A DNA stretch of 15,616 nt from an uncultured Opitutales bacterium (GTDB lineage: Bacteria; Verrucomicrobiota; Verrucomicrobiia; Opitutales; Intestinicryptomonadaceae). Below the pieces are notes generated by a model. That model saw only the letters and a list, made by a program, of their open reading frames with translations, was not told where the DNA came from and ran no database searches. This document shows, piece after piece, positions 1 through 7,815 of the stretch (positions within the stretch are counted from its first letter, which is position 1; every line of letters begins with the position of its first letter). Both the position numbers and the translations under genes were made by a program. Location: positions 1-15,616 of the forward strand of contig URYY01000038.1 of the NCBI GenBank assembly GCA_900552245.1, in the 5' to 3' direction.

Positions 1-1
1 G

Positions 2-1021
2 CAGGGCCAGCAGGCGCCGGCTATGAATTACGACGACTTCGACCCGAAAGTCGAACTTGGCATAGCCCCCGTAAATGAAGACGGCTCCGCAAGTTTTGAA
101 ATACCTACGCGCAGATTCATATTCCTTCAGCTACTGGATAAAGACAAAAATATGATACAGACCATGCGAAGCGGGTTAACTGCAATGCCAGGCGAAATCG
201 TAAGCTGCATAGGCTGCCACGAATCGCGCGTAAACGCGGTAAAGGCTCCGCCCCGCCCGACTTTGAAAGCGCCTTCAAAACTTACAAAGACCCTGCCCGA
301 CGAAAGCTTCTTCTCCTACATAAAGTTAGTGCAGCCAATATTCGACAAAAACTGCCTAAGTTGCCACGACTACGGCAAAGATGGCGCAAAAAAGCTCGTT
401 CTTGCGGGCGATAGGGGCCTTGTCTTTAATAAGTCCTACACGCAACTGCACTCAAAAAAGTACCTTAAAGTTGTAAATGCAGGCCCCGACAAAATTCTAA
501 ACGCAAACCACTGGGGCGCCAAACATAGCCCCCTTATAAAAGTTCTCGAGGCCGGGCACAACGATGTAAAGCTCAGCGCAAAAGATATGGAGATTTTAAG
601 GCTCTGGATAGACCTAAACGCGCCCTACTACGGAGCCGACAGCGCCTTCTACGGCAAAAATCCTGGAGGGCGCTCGCCGCTTAACTTCGCGCAGATAAAG
701 GAAATCGACGAAATTTTAAAGCTTAAAAACAAGAACTTTTTTACGGGTATGATTATAAACGCAAGGCGCTATCCCGATGAAATTATTTCGTTCGACCGCC
801 CCGAAAAGTCGGAGATTCTGGAGCTTTTCGCGGAAGGCACAAAGGAGCGCGATAGACTGCTTGAGCTCGTAAAAATCGGCGCCGAAAATCTGAGGGAAAA
901 CCCGCGCGAGGACATGGATGGCTTTGAGATTGTCGGCCGCGATTTGGAAAATAAAAAGCGCGCGGAAAACTTTAAAAAGGCCGAGGCGCAGTCCGACGCA
1001 AAAATTGCCTCGCAAATGTAG
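2..1021 (+). CDS. HzsA-like / planctomycete-type di-heme cytochrome c protein, C-terminal part
   Basis: The frame is open to the left edge, so this is the 3' part of a longer gene. The first ATG (base 23) lies inside the protein and is not its start. Counting from that Met, there are two CxxCH heme c attachment sites: CIGCH at residues 62-66 and CLSCH at 111-115, the latter in a 'PIFDKNCLSCHD' context typical of planctomycete-type cytochrome c domains. The stretch before the first site (GIAPVNEDGSASFEIP, then LQLLDKDKNMIQTMRSG) matches what I know of the hydrazine-synthase-alpha-like middle domain found in many PVC proteins. A 'SFDRPEKS' motif (257-264) and a charged tail end the protein. CxxCH proteins are matured outside the cytoplasm, so a periplasmic electron-transfer or redox role is inferred; the substrate is unknown. 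Hydrazine synthesis itself is very unlikely. A strong hairpin terminator lies about 320 nt downstream. Confidence 0.8.
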   Translation, partial: QGQQAPAMNYDDFDPKVELGIAPVNEDGSASFEIPTRRFIFLQLLDKDKNMIQTMRSGLTAMPGEIVSCIGCHESRVNAVKAPPRPTLKAPSKLTKTLPDESFFSYIKLVQPIFDKNCLSCHDYGKDGAKKLVLAGDRGLVFNKSYTQLHSKKYLKVVNAGPDKILNANHWGAKHSPLIKVLEAGHNDVKLSAKDMEILRLWIDLNAPYYGADSAFYGKNPGGRSPLNFAQIKEIDEILKLKNKNFFTGMIINARRYPDEIISFDRPEKSEILELFAEGTKERDRLLELVKIGAENLRENPREDMDGFEIVGRDLENKKRAENFKKAEAQSDAKIASQM

Positions 1022-1593
1022 AGATGTGTGTATTTTAGCTTTTGCAGGCGAAATAGTTTTTCAAGGCCTCTTCTAAGGATTCCTAGGAAATATTAATTCC
1101 GGCAATAAGTGCTACAGTAGCCCCATCATAGCCTGGTTAAATTTGCTCTCGAAGAACATCAGCAAACTATAAACGAAACTCCAATAGCAATAAGATAATG
1201 CGCACTATCTTGCAGAATTTAATTGGCTTAAAATTCTTAAAAGCGCAAGTTGAAGAGGTCTCTTGCCAAGCTACAGGAAAGAAGCTAAAATTTTTAATTT
1301 AAAGTAAGAGCCATTTACGCAATTCAAAGGCAAAGGAAAAAGAAGCGCCGCACTCGCGTGCGGCGCCCTTTATTACTACTCAACTAACTATTGTAGAAAG
1401 CGTATTGGCAAAGCCAATCAAACCTTCTGAGATAACAGTACTATACTGATATATTTTATTTCAAGCCTTTTTTAATACTGGAAAAATTTTTTAGGCATCT
1501 TTGTTCAAATGTAAATAAGCTGCCCAACTTACACTGCAAAAAGATGAAGGTAAACAGCAAGAGTTAAATAGCGAGATTTTTTAGATTTGAAAT
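1022..1593. other. AT-rich intergenic region with no recognisable gene
   Basis: This stretch lies between the cytochrome gene and the transposase remnant. I see no convincing reading frame. It holds the hairpin terminator at 1345-1374 and, at 1405-1417, a small hairpin TTGGC-AAA-GCCAA. The same 13 bases recur in the terminator at 8096-8110. One end of the decayed ISL3 element probably lies between about 1450 and 1590, but I could not identify terminal inverted repeats. Confidence 0.6.
1345..1374 (+). terminator. Hairpin terminator after the cytochrome gene
   Basis: A perfect 9-bp GC-rich stem, GCGCCGCAC / GTGCGGCGC, with the tetraloop TCGC is followed on the + strand by CCTTTATT. On the minus strand a T-rich run also follows the stem, so it may work in both directions. 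The stem sequence resembles that of the terminator at 12753-12790 (GGCGCCGCA / TGCGGCGCC, then TTTATTT). Confidence 0.65.
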
Positions 1594-2640
1594 TCATAGT
1601 TTCACTCCACATTCTACAGAAATTCTCAATCTGTAATTTTTAAAGCTCCGATGGCTTTAAGCGCGTCTTCGTATTAGCTTCATCTCGCAGTTGAAGCTTT
1701 CCGTAATTTCGTTATCTTTTGTAAATTTTAACATTCTTATTATTGGTGCAATGAATTAGTCTATCGCTTCCACCCAAAGCTATAAGTACATGCTTATCTT
1801 AGTAAGTTTCACCTTTTACTTTAAGTTCCCTATGTTTTTACTTAATTGCTTTTACGTCTAACTCTCCCTATTTAGTAACTCACATAGCTTCTCTTTAAAT
1901 TCGTATGCATGATTTATTATTAGATTTTCATTAAAAAAGCTTTTGAGTGCTCTCGCTCTTGCTGAATTAACCTATTTTTCATTTTAGGCAAGGAATAGCT
2001 AAGCTTTCTCTTTTACTTCTTCCGGCACCTTCTCGAAAATAAAATTATAGAACACTCAGCGTATTTTATTGAACCTTTCCGCCACAATCTTCGCATTTAG
2101 AAAACATATTCTTGCAATAGTTAACTAGCCGCTTAATAAATCCATGCGCACTACCTTTTTCCCATCTTTGCGCGATATTAGCGTTCCTTTGCTATGTTAT
2201 CTTACCCCTAATTACGTCGCATATTCTGTGATGGCTCGATCTGCTACTTTTGTAGCAAACTTTTAGCCCTTGTGTATCATGTGCTCGTCTATATCTATAA
2301 CTTCCCGATAATAATATTTGAGTTTTTGCTAGTATCTATCGTAGATTGCCCTTTCAAATATACCTACTATAGTTGTTAAATTTGGACAATGCGCTTTACT
2401 ATTGTACTCGCTTGAAAGCCTGTTTTGATTCTCTACGAATGTCGTGCACATGGCGTACAGCTCAAATTTTCACCTATCGCAATCAAGAAACCTCTAACGC
2501 CTATACTTTAATTTTAGATAATAATCCGCGCCATTTCCGGAGAGATCTCCTCCGTTTGTCGGTGGAAATCGAAATAAATTAAACGATGCTAGGATTTAGC
2601 CACAGAAAGGTCTCGATCTAGATAGTGACCTACGCATCTT
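1594..2640 (-). pseudogene. Decayed ISL3-family (IS204/IS1001/IS1096/IS1165-type) transposase
   Basis: Reading the minus strand in one frame from 2580 to the stop at 1594 gives 329 codons with 17 internal stops, yet clear ISL3 transposase landmarks appear in order. They are a residual zinc-finger-like segment (LKLKYRR-stop-RFLDCDR), VIDIDEHMIHKG at about 2301-2266, VVRMDLLSG, LNAKIVAERFNKIR, AYEFKEKL, TESFNCEMKLIRRRA and SFKNYRLRI. The three expected catalytic acidic residues survive: Asp (codon 2289-2287), Asp (2142-2140) and Glu (1701-1699). A weaker PFCG segment at about 2604-2590 may be the start of the zinc finger and contains an 18th stop, so the 5' limit is uncertain. The gene cannot make a transposase. 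The family call rests on motifs remembered from ISL3 transposases, not on a search. I see no downstream partner gene and no clear inverted repeats. Confidence 0.8.
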
Positions 2641-3044
2641 AAAGTTTCCGATTAATACATTGGGCCTTGTAGAACTCTCTTGATTTTATTTGCCCTCTTT
2701 TCCTCCTATTCCAGATTCTTTGAGTCAGAGCGATAATCTTTGCCCATCTCTTTTTCTACTTTTTTGATTTTAGAGTTATCCCGTATCTTTCCCTCATCTC
2801 AATGGGTAAAAAAAGAGCGCATTTTCCAAATCTTACTAGTTTCTTGCAATGGCGATTCTCGCTTTTTTCACTTATAACTCATCGACTTAGAGCGCGAAAT
2901 GAAAATAGCTTTCCACAAAAACAAACCTAAAGCCGTGCAACCCCTCAACTCTCAGAGATGCATTTTTACCCTCACTAACAACTCGCAGGTTTGCCACGAA
3001 ATTGGAAAGTACAAGTAAGAGCGCTTAAACTGGACTGCGATTTT
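2641..3044 (-). other. Decayed, unidentified sequence upstream of the ISL3 fossil
   Basis: No intact gene is present. On the minus strand one frame gives a charged, protein-like stretch with few stops: SKIWKMRSFFTH, then (after a stop) DEGKIRDNSKIKKVEKEMGK, and later EEKRANKIKRVLQGPMY, covering about 2655-2845. A second frame reads DLENALFFYPLR over part of the same DNA. It may be a second broken mobile-element gene or the leading part of the same element, but I do not recognise a family. I considered an IS256-like C-terminus and could not support it. Confidence 0.3.
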
Positions 3045-4181
3045 CTATTTAATTTTTAGACCCGGTATTAGAGGATTTACGTCTAGCAGTTCGAGGTGCT
3101 CAACCATATTTAAGGTTCCTTGCTTATACTTTTTAAAGTGGGGAGTGTTAAGGTGGCTTTCGTATGCGATTTTATCTGCATAAATTTCTAAAATGTAAAC
3201 TTCGCTAGGATCGTCATTTGAACTCACTGCGTAAAGTACAAGCACGCCATTTTCCAAAGCCATTGAAGCTTCAATCTCCTCTTTTAACATTGCGTTATAC
3301 TCGCCAAGCATATCCGCTTTTACTCTTATTTTGGACAGGCGAACAAAGTTGCTTTCTTTTGCTTTTGAGCTCTCATTTTTTATTATTTTAAGGGCCCTTA
3401 TAGCCGGCGGAAAGCCAATGTAAGGAAGAGTCTGAATTACGGCAGCTGCCAATATTTCCGGGGAATTTCCGGCTTTCAACGCCCCGTGATAGTGAGATTT
3501 AAGCTGGCTTTCGGCCTCAATTGCAGTGAGTGCGCAATAGCCTAGAAGCTCTCGCGTTGCAAGATCCAAACCCTTTCTTGTGTAGATATCGCCAAAGCAG
3601 TATTCCGTGAGAAAGTCAGAAACACGCTTTCCCATACCGCCCGGCACTCCCTCCATTGCGCCGGCTATGCCTGAGCCGTACAGCTTCTGTTGTATCTCCA
3701 GACCCATCTTGCTGCGGGTGGAATCGTCCGAGCTTGACTGCCTTTCAAGTGGCAGTTTTATCCCGGCCTCCGCAAAGACTTCATTTAGCGCGCCAAGCGC
3801 ATTTAAAGTTCTGGGAAAACCTATGTATGGTGCCGTAAGATATATGCACTCGCGCAGTTCAATCGGCGAAACTCCAACATTCAAGGCGGCTTTTGCATGT
3901 GCTTTCAACTGTGGGAGAGTCTGTATGCAGCTTAAAACTACGCAAGTAATCATCTCCCTTTGCTTTATCGTCAAACCGGGTGTTGAAAAGACATCGGCAA
4001 AAATAAACTTTTGCAAAATTTCCATCATTTCCGGATCCGCGCAATCGGGCGAAAGAGCCTCGCCACCAAAGAGTCTCGAGTAGTTTTGCCTGCATAGATT
4101 CTCTCTATCGCTTTCCGAGCTTGAGCTTGCAAATAAGCTTCCGGAACAAAGAAGCACCAAAATGAGAAATATATTTTTCAT
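3045..4181 (-). CDS. Exported double carboxymuconolactone-decarboxylase-like protein fused to an ABM domain
   Basis: 378 residues. Residues 1-18 form a signal peptide (MKNIFLILVLLCSGSLFA, cleavage near 18-19). Two carboxymuconolactone decarboxylase (CMD/AhpD-like) repeats follow at about 45-140 and 185-270. Each holds the family pattern 'R-E-(M/L)...L..H...AL..G.SP.E..' and an 'APYIGFP' or 'LPYIGFP' segment. The C-terminal 278-370 resembles an antibiotic-biosynthesis-monooxygenase (ABM/YgiN-like) domain, with 'YILEIYADKIAYESHLNTPHFKKY' (329-352) as its hallmark. Domain 1 has Cys80 and Cys85 (CVVLSC) rather than the CxxC of AhpD, so peroxidase-type chemistry is not assured. Similar fusions occur in gut Bacteroidota. 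A role in periplasmic quinone or lactone turnover is an inference. AAAGGA lies 8-9 nt before the ATG. It appears monocistronic, and I see no clear terminator after it. Confidence 0.85.
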   Translation of the reverse strand: MKNIFLILVLLCSGSLFASSSSESDRENLCRQNYSRLFGGEALSPDCADPEMMEILQKFIFADVFSTPGLTIKQREMITCVVLSCIQTLPQLKAHAKAALNVGVSPIELRECIYLTAPYIGFPRTLNALGALNEVFAEAGIKLPLERQSSSDDSTRSKMGLEIQQKLYGSGIAGAMEGVPGGMGKRVSDFLTEYCFGDIYTRKGLDLATRELLGYCALTAIEAESQLKSHYHGALKAGNSPEILAAAVIQTLPYIGFPPAIRALKIIKNESSKAKESNFVRLSKIRVKADMLGEYNAMLKEEIEASMALENGVLVLYAVSSNDDPSEVYILEIYADKIAYESHLNTPHFKKYKQGTLNMVEHLELLDVNPLIPGLKIK

Positions 4182-4520
4182 TCACACTATCCTTTTTTTA
4201 TTTTTTAGATTTACGTTTAGGTTCTGAGTAGGCCATTTTAGTTTTTAAAAAGTTAAAAGTTATTAAAACCGATAAAAGGCTTTAAGATAAACACTCTATC
4301 TTTTAAGGCTTAGAGCTATTCAGATAATGAAATTTTGCCTTTCGCAATGCCTTGCAGAATCTGTAAGGTATATCCGAACTCATCAATAGGGTTTGCAAAA
4401 TTTAAGGCGAAAAATTTTTATTTTCAACTCCTACCTTAAGCCTTGCAATTCCGCCGCCCGACACATTGCGCCTATCTGCATATCGGCAAGATATATTGGG
4501 GCTTTTTGCAAGTAACAAGC
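4182..4520. other. Intergenic region, no gene seen
   Basis: AT-rich next to the CMD-ABM start (4182-4330), where its promoter should lie, and more GC-rich near 4440-4500 just downstream of the aldo/keto reductase stop. I see no supported gene and no convincing terminator hairpin. The + strand frame that runs from about 4443 into the reductase gene is an antisense shadow of that gene. Confidence 0.5.
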
Positions 4521-5525
4521 TCACTTGTAGGTCAGTTTTTCCTGCTCTTGCGGATATCGCGCGCCAAATATGCTAATGCCTTCCAAGCGCTCGCGAATTT
4601 CTGCAAGCTGCGCCTCGGAGAAGTGAATGTCGCAAGAGCCTATATTTTCCGCGATTCTCTCAATCCGCTTCGTACCCGGTATTGGCACAATCCAGTCTGC
4701 CTGGGCGAGTATCCATGCCAGTGCGACTCTGGCCGGCGTAGTCTCCATTTGCCTTGCCAAGCTTTGAACATAATCTACAAGCTCCATATTGCGCCTTAAA
4801 TTTTCGCCCTGAAAGCGCGGAATGCTAGAGCGGAAATCCTCGCTTTTAAACGTCGTATTTGCATTGAATCTGCCGGTCAGTACAGCCTTGCCAAGAGGGC
4901 TAAAGGCCACAAAACCTATGCCCAATTCCCTGAGGGTCGAGAACAATTCACCCTCGGGGCGCCTGTACCACATTGAATACTCGCTTTGGACGGCCGCAAG
5001 CGGACACACGGAATGCGCGCGCCTAACAGTGGCAGCCGAAGCCTCCGAAAGCCCCCAATGCAGAACCTTTCCCTCTCTTATGAGCCCGCCAACACACTCC
5101 GCTACCTCCTCTATCTCTACCTTTGGATCGACGCGATGCTGGTAGTATAAATCTATGTGATCGGTTCGAAGGCGTCGCAGAGAGCCCTCGACGGCGCTTC
5201 TTATAGATTCAGGACGGCTGGATAGCGATACGGGTCTATTGCTGGAATCCATGCGCACATTCTTTAAATCATAGCCGAATTTTGTGGCAATTACCACGCT
5301 ATCGCGGAAAGGTTCGAGAGCTTCTCCTACAAGCTCCTCATTTTTAAAGACGCTGTAAACTTCGGCGGTATCGAAAAAATCTACACCCATCTCGACAGCC
5401 TTTCGCAAAACTTTGATTGCCTCCGCCCTGTCCGGATACGGTGGATAGCTCTGCGTAAAGCCCATGCAGCCCAAACCTATTTCGGACACCCTAAGCCCGC
5501 CCTTTCCCAAGTCTCTTTTCTTCAT
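4521..5525 (-). CDS. Aldo/keto reductase
   Basis: 334 residues, the usual length for the family. Soluble NAD(P)H-dependent reductase of carbonyl compounds with a TIM-barrel fold. The catalytic tetrad is visible: Asp52 and Tyr57 in 'FFDTAEVY', Lys82 in 'IATKFG' and His130 in 'LYYQHRVDP'. The N-terminal 'LGKGGLRVSEIGLGCMG' and the cofactor-end 'PIPGTKRIERIAENI' (281-295) are characteristic of the general AKR family (PF00248), of the type often annotated as AKR13/YajO-like. No signal peptide, so cytoplasmic. The substrate cannot be told from sequence; small aldehydes or quinones are common for this group. The start is supported by AAAGGAC 6-7 nt before the ATG. It reads in the same direction as the CMD-ABM gene but is about 340 nt from it, so it is probably transcribed separately. 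Confidence 0.92.
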   Translation of the reverse strand: MKKRDLGKGGLRVSEIGLGCMGFTQSYPPYPDRAEAIKVLRKAVEMGVDFFDTAEVYSVFKNEELVGEALEPFRDSVVIATKFGYDLKNVRMDSSNRPVSLSSRPESIRSAVEGSLRRLRTDHIDLYYQHRVDPKVEIEEVAECVGGLIREGKVLHWGLSEASAATVRRAHSVCPLAAVQSEYSMWYRRPEGELFSTLRELGIGFVAFSPLGKAVLTGRFNANTTFKSEDFRSSIPRFQGENLRRNMELVDYVQSLARQMETTPARVALAWILAQADWIVPIPGTKRIERIAENIGSCDIHFSEAQLAEIRERLEGISIFGARYPQEQEKLTYK

Positions 5526-6230
5526 AAAATTGTCCTTTCTTTTAAGTTTAAAACAGGTGTTTAGATTAAAAAGTGAAACTGTTCATATAAAAGGGAAATA
5601 CCGATTCCCAGAAAATGTGTGGCGCATTGTGTTCCATTTCAAAGCTTCGGCAAAGTGGCACTGACATCTTTTTAAAGGGCGCATTTCACGCTCAAACAGA
5701 CCCTCAAAAAAATTCCAGAAACCAAGAACGCACCTGCGCACCCCAACTTCAATTTGCATTATCGCACATTTTACTAAAATAGCAAATACTTATAACTCAT
5801 ACCAAGTTATTCATAAAATGAATAGCACAATTCAGAGATTTAAATGCTACTTGCACTTAAGTAGCGTACATCTTTTAAGCATTTAAACCTAGGTAAGGCG
5901 AAAGTTTTTAGGCTGAAGCTATAAAATTAAAAAGCACTCAGTAGCTTAGCAGTGCACATACCTTAATTAAAATTTGAACTAAAAAAAGATACAAGTAAAA
6001 GATGGAATTTAGCTTTGTTTGGATTTTAGAAAGCGCAAAATTAAGCGAAATAATTCTTAAAAAGCTCGCACAGATTTGCAGTTTCTAAAATAAAAAGACA
6101 AAGCAATCCAATAAAAAAATTACGTGCCTAAATATCCGAGGGCTCAGTTTTAAAGATCGTCCTAAAAATTGGCGCTAAACTTTGCTACTGCTTTGACGCG
6201 CTCACGCACACTGGCGCTAAAATGCGAGCT
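5526..6230. other. Long AT-rich intergenic region, no gene seen
   Basis: About 700 bases without a supported gene. The 5526-5600 part should contain the aldo/keto reductase promoter. The segment near 6231 lies downstream of the TIGR04076-type gene. Small repeats seen: ATAACT / AGTTAT inverted around 7 nt (5792-5810), and the 10-mer TGGCGCTAAA twice (6170-6179 and 6212-6221). Neither has a clear role. There is no visible tRNA or other structured RNA. Confidence 0.5.
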
Positions 6231-6569
6231 TTACTCTATTGGCTTATAGTTTATTTCCGAATCTACGTCGCTTGCCTCGACCTTGATTATAACGGGCCTT
6301 AAGCCGTCGTTGCAGGAGCATATTGCGACCTTATCCTTGCGTATCCAATCGCCGTAATAGAAGTTTGTCGCCCCGTGCGACAGGGCAAAGACGTATTGGT
6401 ATATGGCCTTCCAAGCCTCGTCGCAAAATCCCTCGGGCTTCGCGTAATCCGCGTAAAATTCCTGCCCCTCTCTCATCATAGGACACTTGCCCAAGTTCTC
6501 AACACCATACTCGGCGGCGAGCTCTTCATTAAACATTCGCTTTAGAATAGTTATCTTGCAGCGTTTCAT
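6231..6569 (-). CDS. TIGR04076 family protein
   Basis: 112 residues, a small soluble protein. It matches the pattern I know for TIGR04076: an opening 'CKITILKRMFNEELAAEYG', 'G-x-CPMMREGQEF' (27-37), 'PEGFCDEAWKAIYQYVFALSHGA' (45-67) and a closing 'CNDGLRPVIIKVE' (86-98). Cysteines at 4, 29, 48, 84 and 86 are candidates for metal binding or redox, but their role is not established. No enzymatic function is known for the family, and none is claimed. In gut anaerobes such genes often sit near flavoproteins, aldo/keto reductases and cupins, as here. It is divergent from the flavoprotein gene at 6701 across a 131-bp shared promoter region. The Shine-Dalgarno site is weak (A/C-rich sequence before the ATG). 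Confidence 0.8.
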   Translation of the reverse strand: MKRCKITILKRMFNEELAAEYGVENLGKCPMMREGQEFYADYAKPEGFCDEAWKAIYQYVFALSHGATNFYYGDWIRKDKVAICSCNDGLRPVIIKVEASDVDSEINYKPIE

Positions 6570-6646
6570 GGGGTTTAGGTTTAGCTAATTTGCCAAGATA
6601 TTTCAATATATTACTCTCTGAAAATTTAAAAATACACCGCTTGCGC

Positions 6647-6674
6647 TTTACAAATTTGCCATACTATGTAAAAT
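6647..6674 (+). promoter_or_regulatory. Candidate sigma70-type promoter for the flavoprotein gene
   Basis: TTTACA (6647-6652) and TAAAAT (6669-6674) are separated by 16 nt and end 26 nt before the ATG at 6701. They lie in the AT-rich divergent region shared with the TIGR04076-type gene. The fit to the -35 consensus is partial, so this is only a candidate. Confidence 0.3.
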
Positions 6675-6700
6675 GCGAGGAGAAATAGAAAAGGCGATAT

Positions 6701-7327
6701 ATGAAAGTTTTGATGATAAACGGAAGCCCAAATGAATTCGGCTGCACCTACACAGCCCTAAGTGAAATTGATAGCGTCTTGAAAAAGCGCGGAATAGAGA
6801 CGGAGTTGCTCTACCTAGGGAGGCGTCCGATAGCGGGCTGCATAGCGTGCATGAAATGCTTTGACACCGGCACCTGCTTTAGGAGAGACATCGTTAGAGA
6901 AATACAAAACAGGCTAGATGAATTTGACGGAATAATAGTTGGTTCTCCCGTTTATTACAGCGGTCCTAGCGGGCAGTTAGTATCATTTTTAAATAGATTA
7001 TTTTTTGCTACCGAAGCTAAAATGGAGGGCAAGCTTGCGGCTGCGGTTGTATCGTGCAGAAGAGGTGGCGCCTCTGCAACTTTCGAGCAGCTAAATCAAT
7101 ATTTTACAATTGCAAATATGCCCATAGTTCCATCTCAATACTGGAATAGCGTGCACGGGTTTACACCTGATGATGTCAGGAAAGACAAGGAGGGTATGCA
7201 AACTATGCGCACTCTAGCGGAAAATATGGCTTGGCTTTTAAAATGCATAGAGCTTGGCCGCAAAAACGGTATAACAAAGCCGAATTACGAGCCGCGAGTG
7301 CGCACGCACTTTATTCAAGAGAAATAG
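6701..7327 (+). CDS. Flavodoxin-like NAD(P)H-dependent FMN reductase with a four-cysteine motif (iron-sulfur flavoprotein type)
   Basis: 208 residues. The flavodoxin-like fold is shown by the phosphate-binding loop 'INGSPNEFGCTYTAL' (6-20) and by 'GIIVGSPVYYSGPSGQLVSFLNRLF' (77-101), both typical FMN-binding segments of the NADPH-dependent FMN reductase family. Between them 'GCIACMKCFDTGTC' places Cys47, 50, 53 and 59 in a CxxCxxC-x5-C pattern like the 4Fe-4S-binding loop of archaeal and anaerobic iron-sulfur flavoproteins. 'SCRRGGASATFEQL' (118-131) is also typical. It probably carries electrons or reduces quinones or xenobiotics in the cytoplasm; the partner is unknown. The start is set by AAGG six nt before the ATG, with GAGGAG further upstream. 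Hairpin terminator at 7382-7407. Monocistronic. Confidence 0.88.
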   Translation: MKVLMINGSPNEFGCTYTALSEIDSVLKKRGIETELLYLGRRPIAGCIACMKCFDTGTCFRRDIVREIQNRLDEFDGIIVGSPVYYSGPSGQLVSFLNRLFFATEAKMEGKLAAAVVSCRRGGASATFEQLNQYFTIANMPIVPSQYWNSVHGFTPDDVRKDKEGMQTMRTLAENMAWLLKCIELGRKNGITKPNYEPRVRTHFIQEK

Positions 7328-7381
7328 AATCCCTTGAACACCGAGTCGTGGGAAGGCGGATTGCTACTTCCGGAGAACAAA

Positions 7382-7407
7382 TAAGGCGGGAGGTTTACCC
7401 CGCCTTA
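7382..7407. terminator. Hairpin terminator between convergent genes
   Basis: TAAGGCGGG / CCCGCCTTA, a perfect 9-bp stem with an 8-nt loop, sits between the ends of the flavoprotein gene (+) and the repeat-protein gene (-). On the minus strand TTTGTT follows the stem, making it a better intrinsic terminator for the repeat protein. On the + strand the tail is CTTCTG. It probably serves both. Confidence 0.6.
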
Positions 7408-7452
7408 CTTCTGCGCAATTTTCAATAAAAAAGTAAAAGTAGAAAAGAATTT

Positions 7453-7815
7453 CTATTTTCTAACATCCATTCCGCCAAACACGTTGGGTGTGCTAACGGA
7501 ACCGTCGGAGCCGTTGTAGCCGCCGAACACATTCGGAGTGTACGTCGTAGTTTTTCCGTTTTTTGTAACGTCCATTCCGCCAAACACATTGGGCCTGCTC
7601 ACGGAACCGTCGGAGCCATTGTAGCCGCCGAATACATTCGGGGTGTACGTCGTAGTTTTTCCGTTTTTTGTAACGTCCATTCCGCCAAACACGTTGGGCG
7701 TACTCACGGAACCGTCGGAGCCATTATAGCCGCCGAACACATTTGGAGTATACGTCGTAGTTGCCGAAAAGGCTAGCGAACTGCTGAAAATTAGAAATAT
7801 TGATAATAATCTCAT
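7453..7815 (-). CDS. Small secreted protein made of 35-residue PNVFGG repeats
   Basis: 120 residues from the start chosen here. AGGAG lies only 2 nt before the upstream ATG (base 7821) but 8 nt before this one, so the second ATG is preferred; the longer form would have 122. A hydrophobic signal peptide (MRLLSIFLIFSSSLAFSA) leads directly into three near-identical units: TTTYTPNVFGG, then YNGSDGSVS, then (T/R)PNVFGGMDV, then TKNGK. The last unit is cut short at MDVRK. Each unit has two PNVFGG hexapeptides, giving six in total spaced alternately 16 and 19 residues apart. The mature protein is Gly/Asn/Thr/Ser-rich with no cysteine, so an extracellular, possibly beta-structured or assembling protein is plausible. 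I do not recognise a named family. It is convergent with the flavoprotein gene and followed by a shared terminator. Confidence 0.75.
   Translation of the reverse strand: MRLLSIFLIFSSSLAFSATTTYTPNVFGGYNGSDGSVSTPNVFGGMDVTKNGKTTTYTPNVFGGYNGSDGSVSRPNVFGGMDVTKNGKTTTYTPNVFGGYNGSDGSVSTPNVFGGMDVRK
7456..7761 (-). repeat. Three tandem 105-bp coding repeats
   Basis: Units at 7657-7761, 7552-7656 and 7456-7551 (the last is 96 bp, truncated at the gene's end) are nearly identical at DNA level and contiguous. They encode the 35-residue units of the secreted repeat protein. Differences are mostly single bases, for example a T-to-R change in unit 2, which points to recent duplication or gene conversion. 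The array lies in frame and could change length by slippage or recombination. Confidence 0.9.

Noticed and set aside
1594..2580. The many TAA/TAG codons in the transposase frame could mean stop-codon reassignment to Gln.
   Set aside because: Intact neighbouring genes end at ordinary TAA, TAG and TGA codons and use CAA/CAG for Gln. Some fossil stops also sit where ISL3 proteins have Tyr, Phe or His rather than Gln.
2373..2582. A 69-codon open frame on the + strand.
   Set aside because: It is antisense to the decayed transposase, has no ribosome binding site and no recognisable motif.
3607..4083. A 158-codon + strand open frame.
   Set aside because: It lies wholly antisense within the CMD-ABM gene, whose family assignment and signal peptide are clear.
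4443..4799. A 118-codon + strand open frame.
   Set aside because: It mostly overlaps the aldo/keto reductase gene in antisense and has no family features.
5792..5810. ATAACT / AGTTAT inverted repeat as an operator.
   Set aside because: Only 6-bp arms in AT-rich DNA, far from any start codon; chance occurrence is likely.
7456..7761. The 105-bp repeats as a CRISPR-like array.
   Set aside because: The units are contiguous without spacers, in frame, and encode a signal-peptide-led repeat protein.
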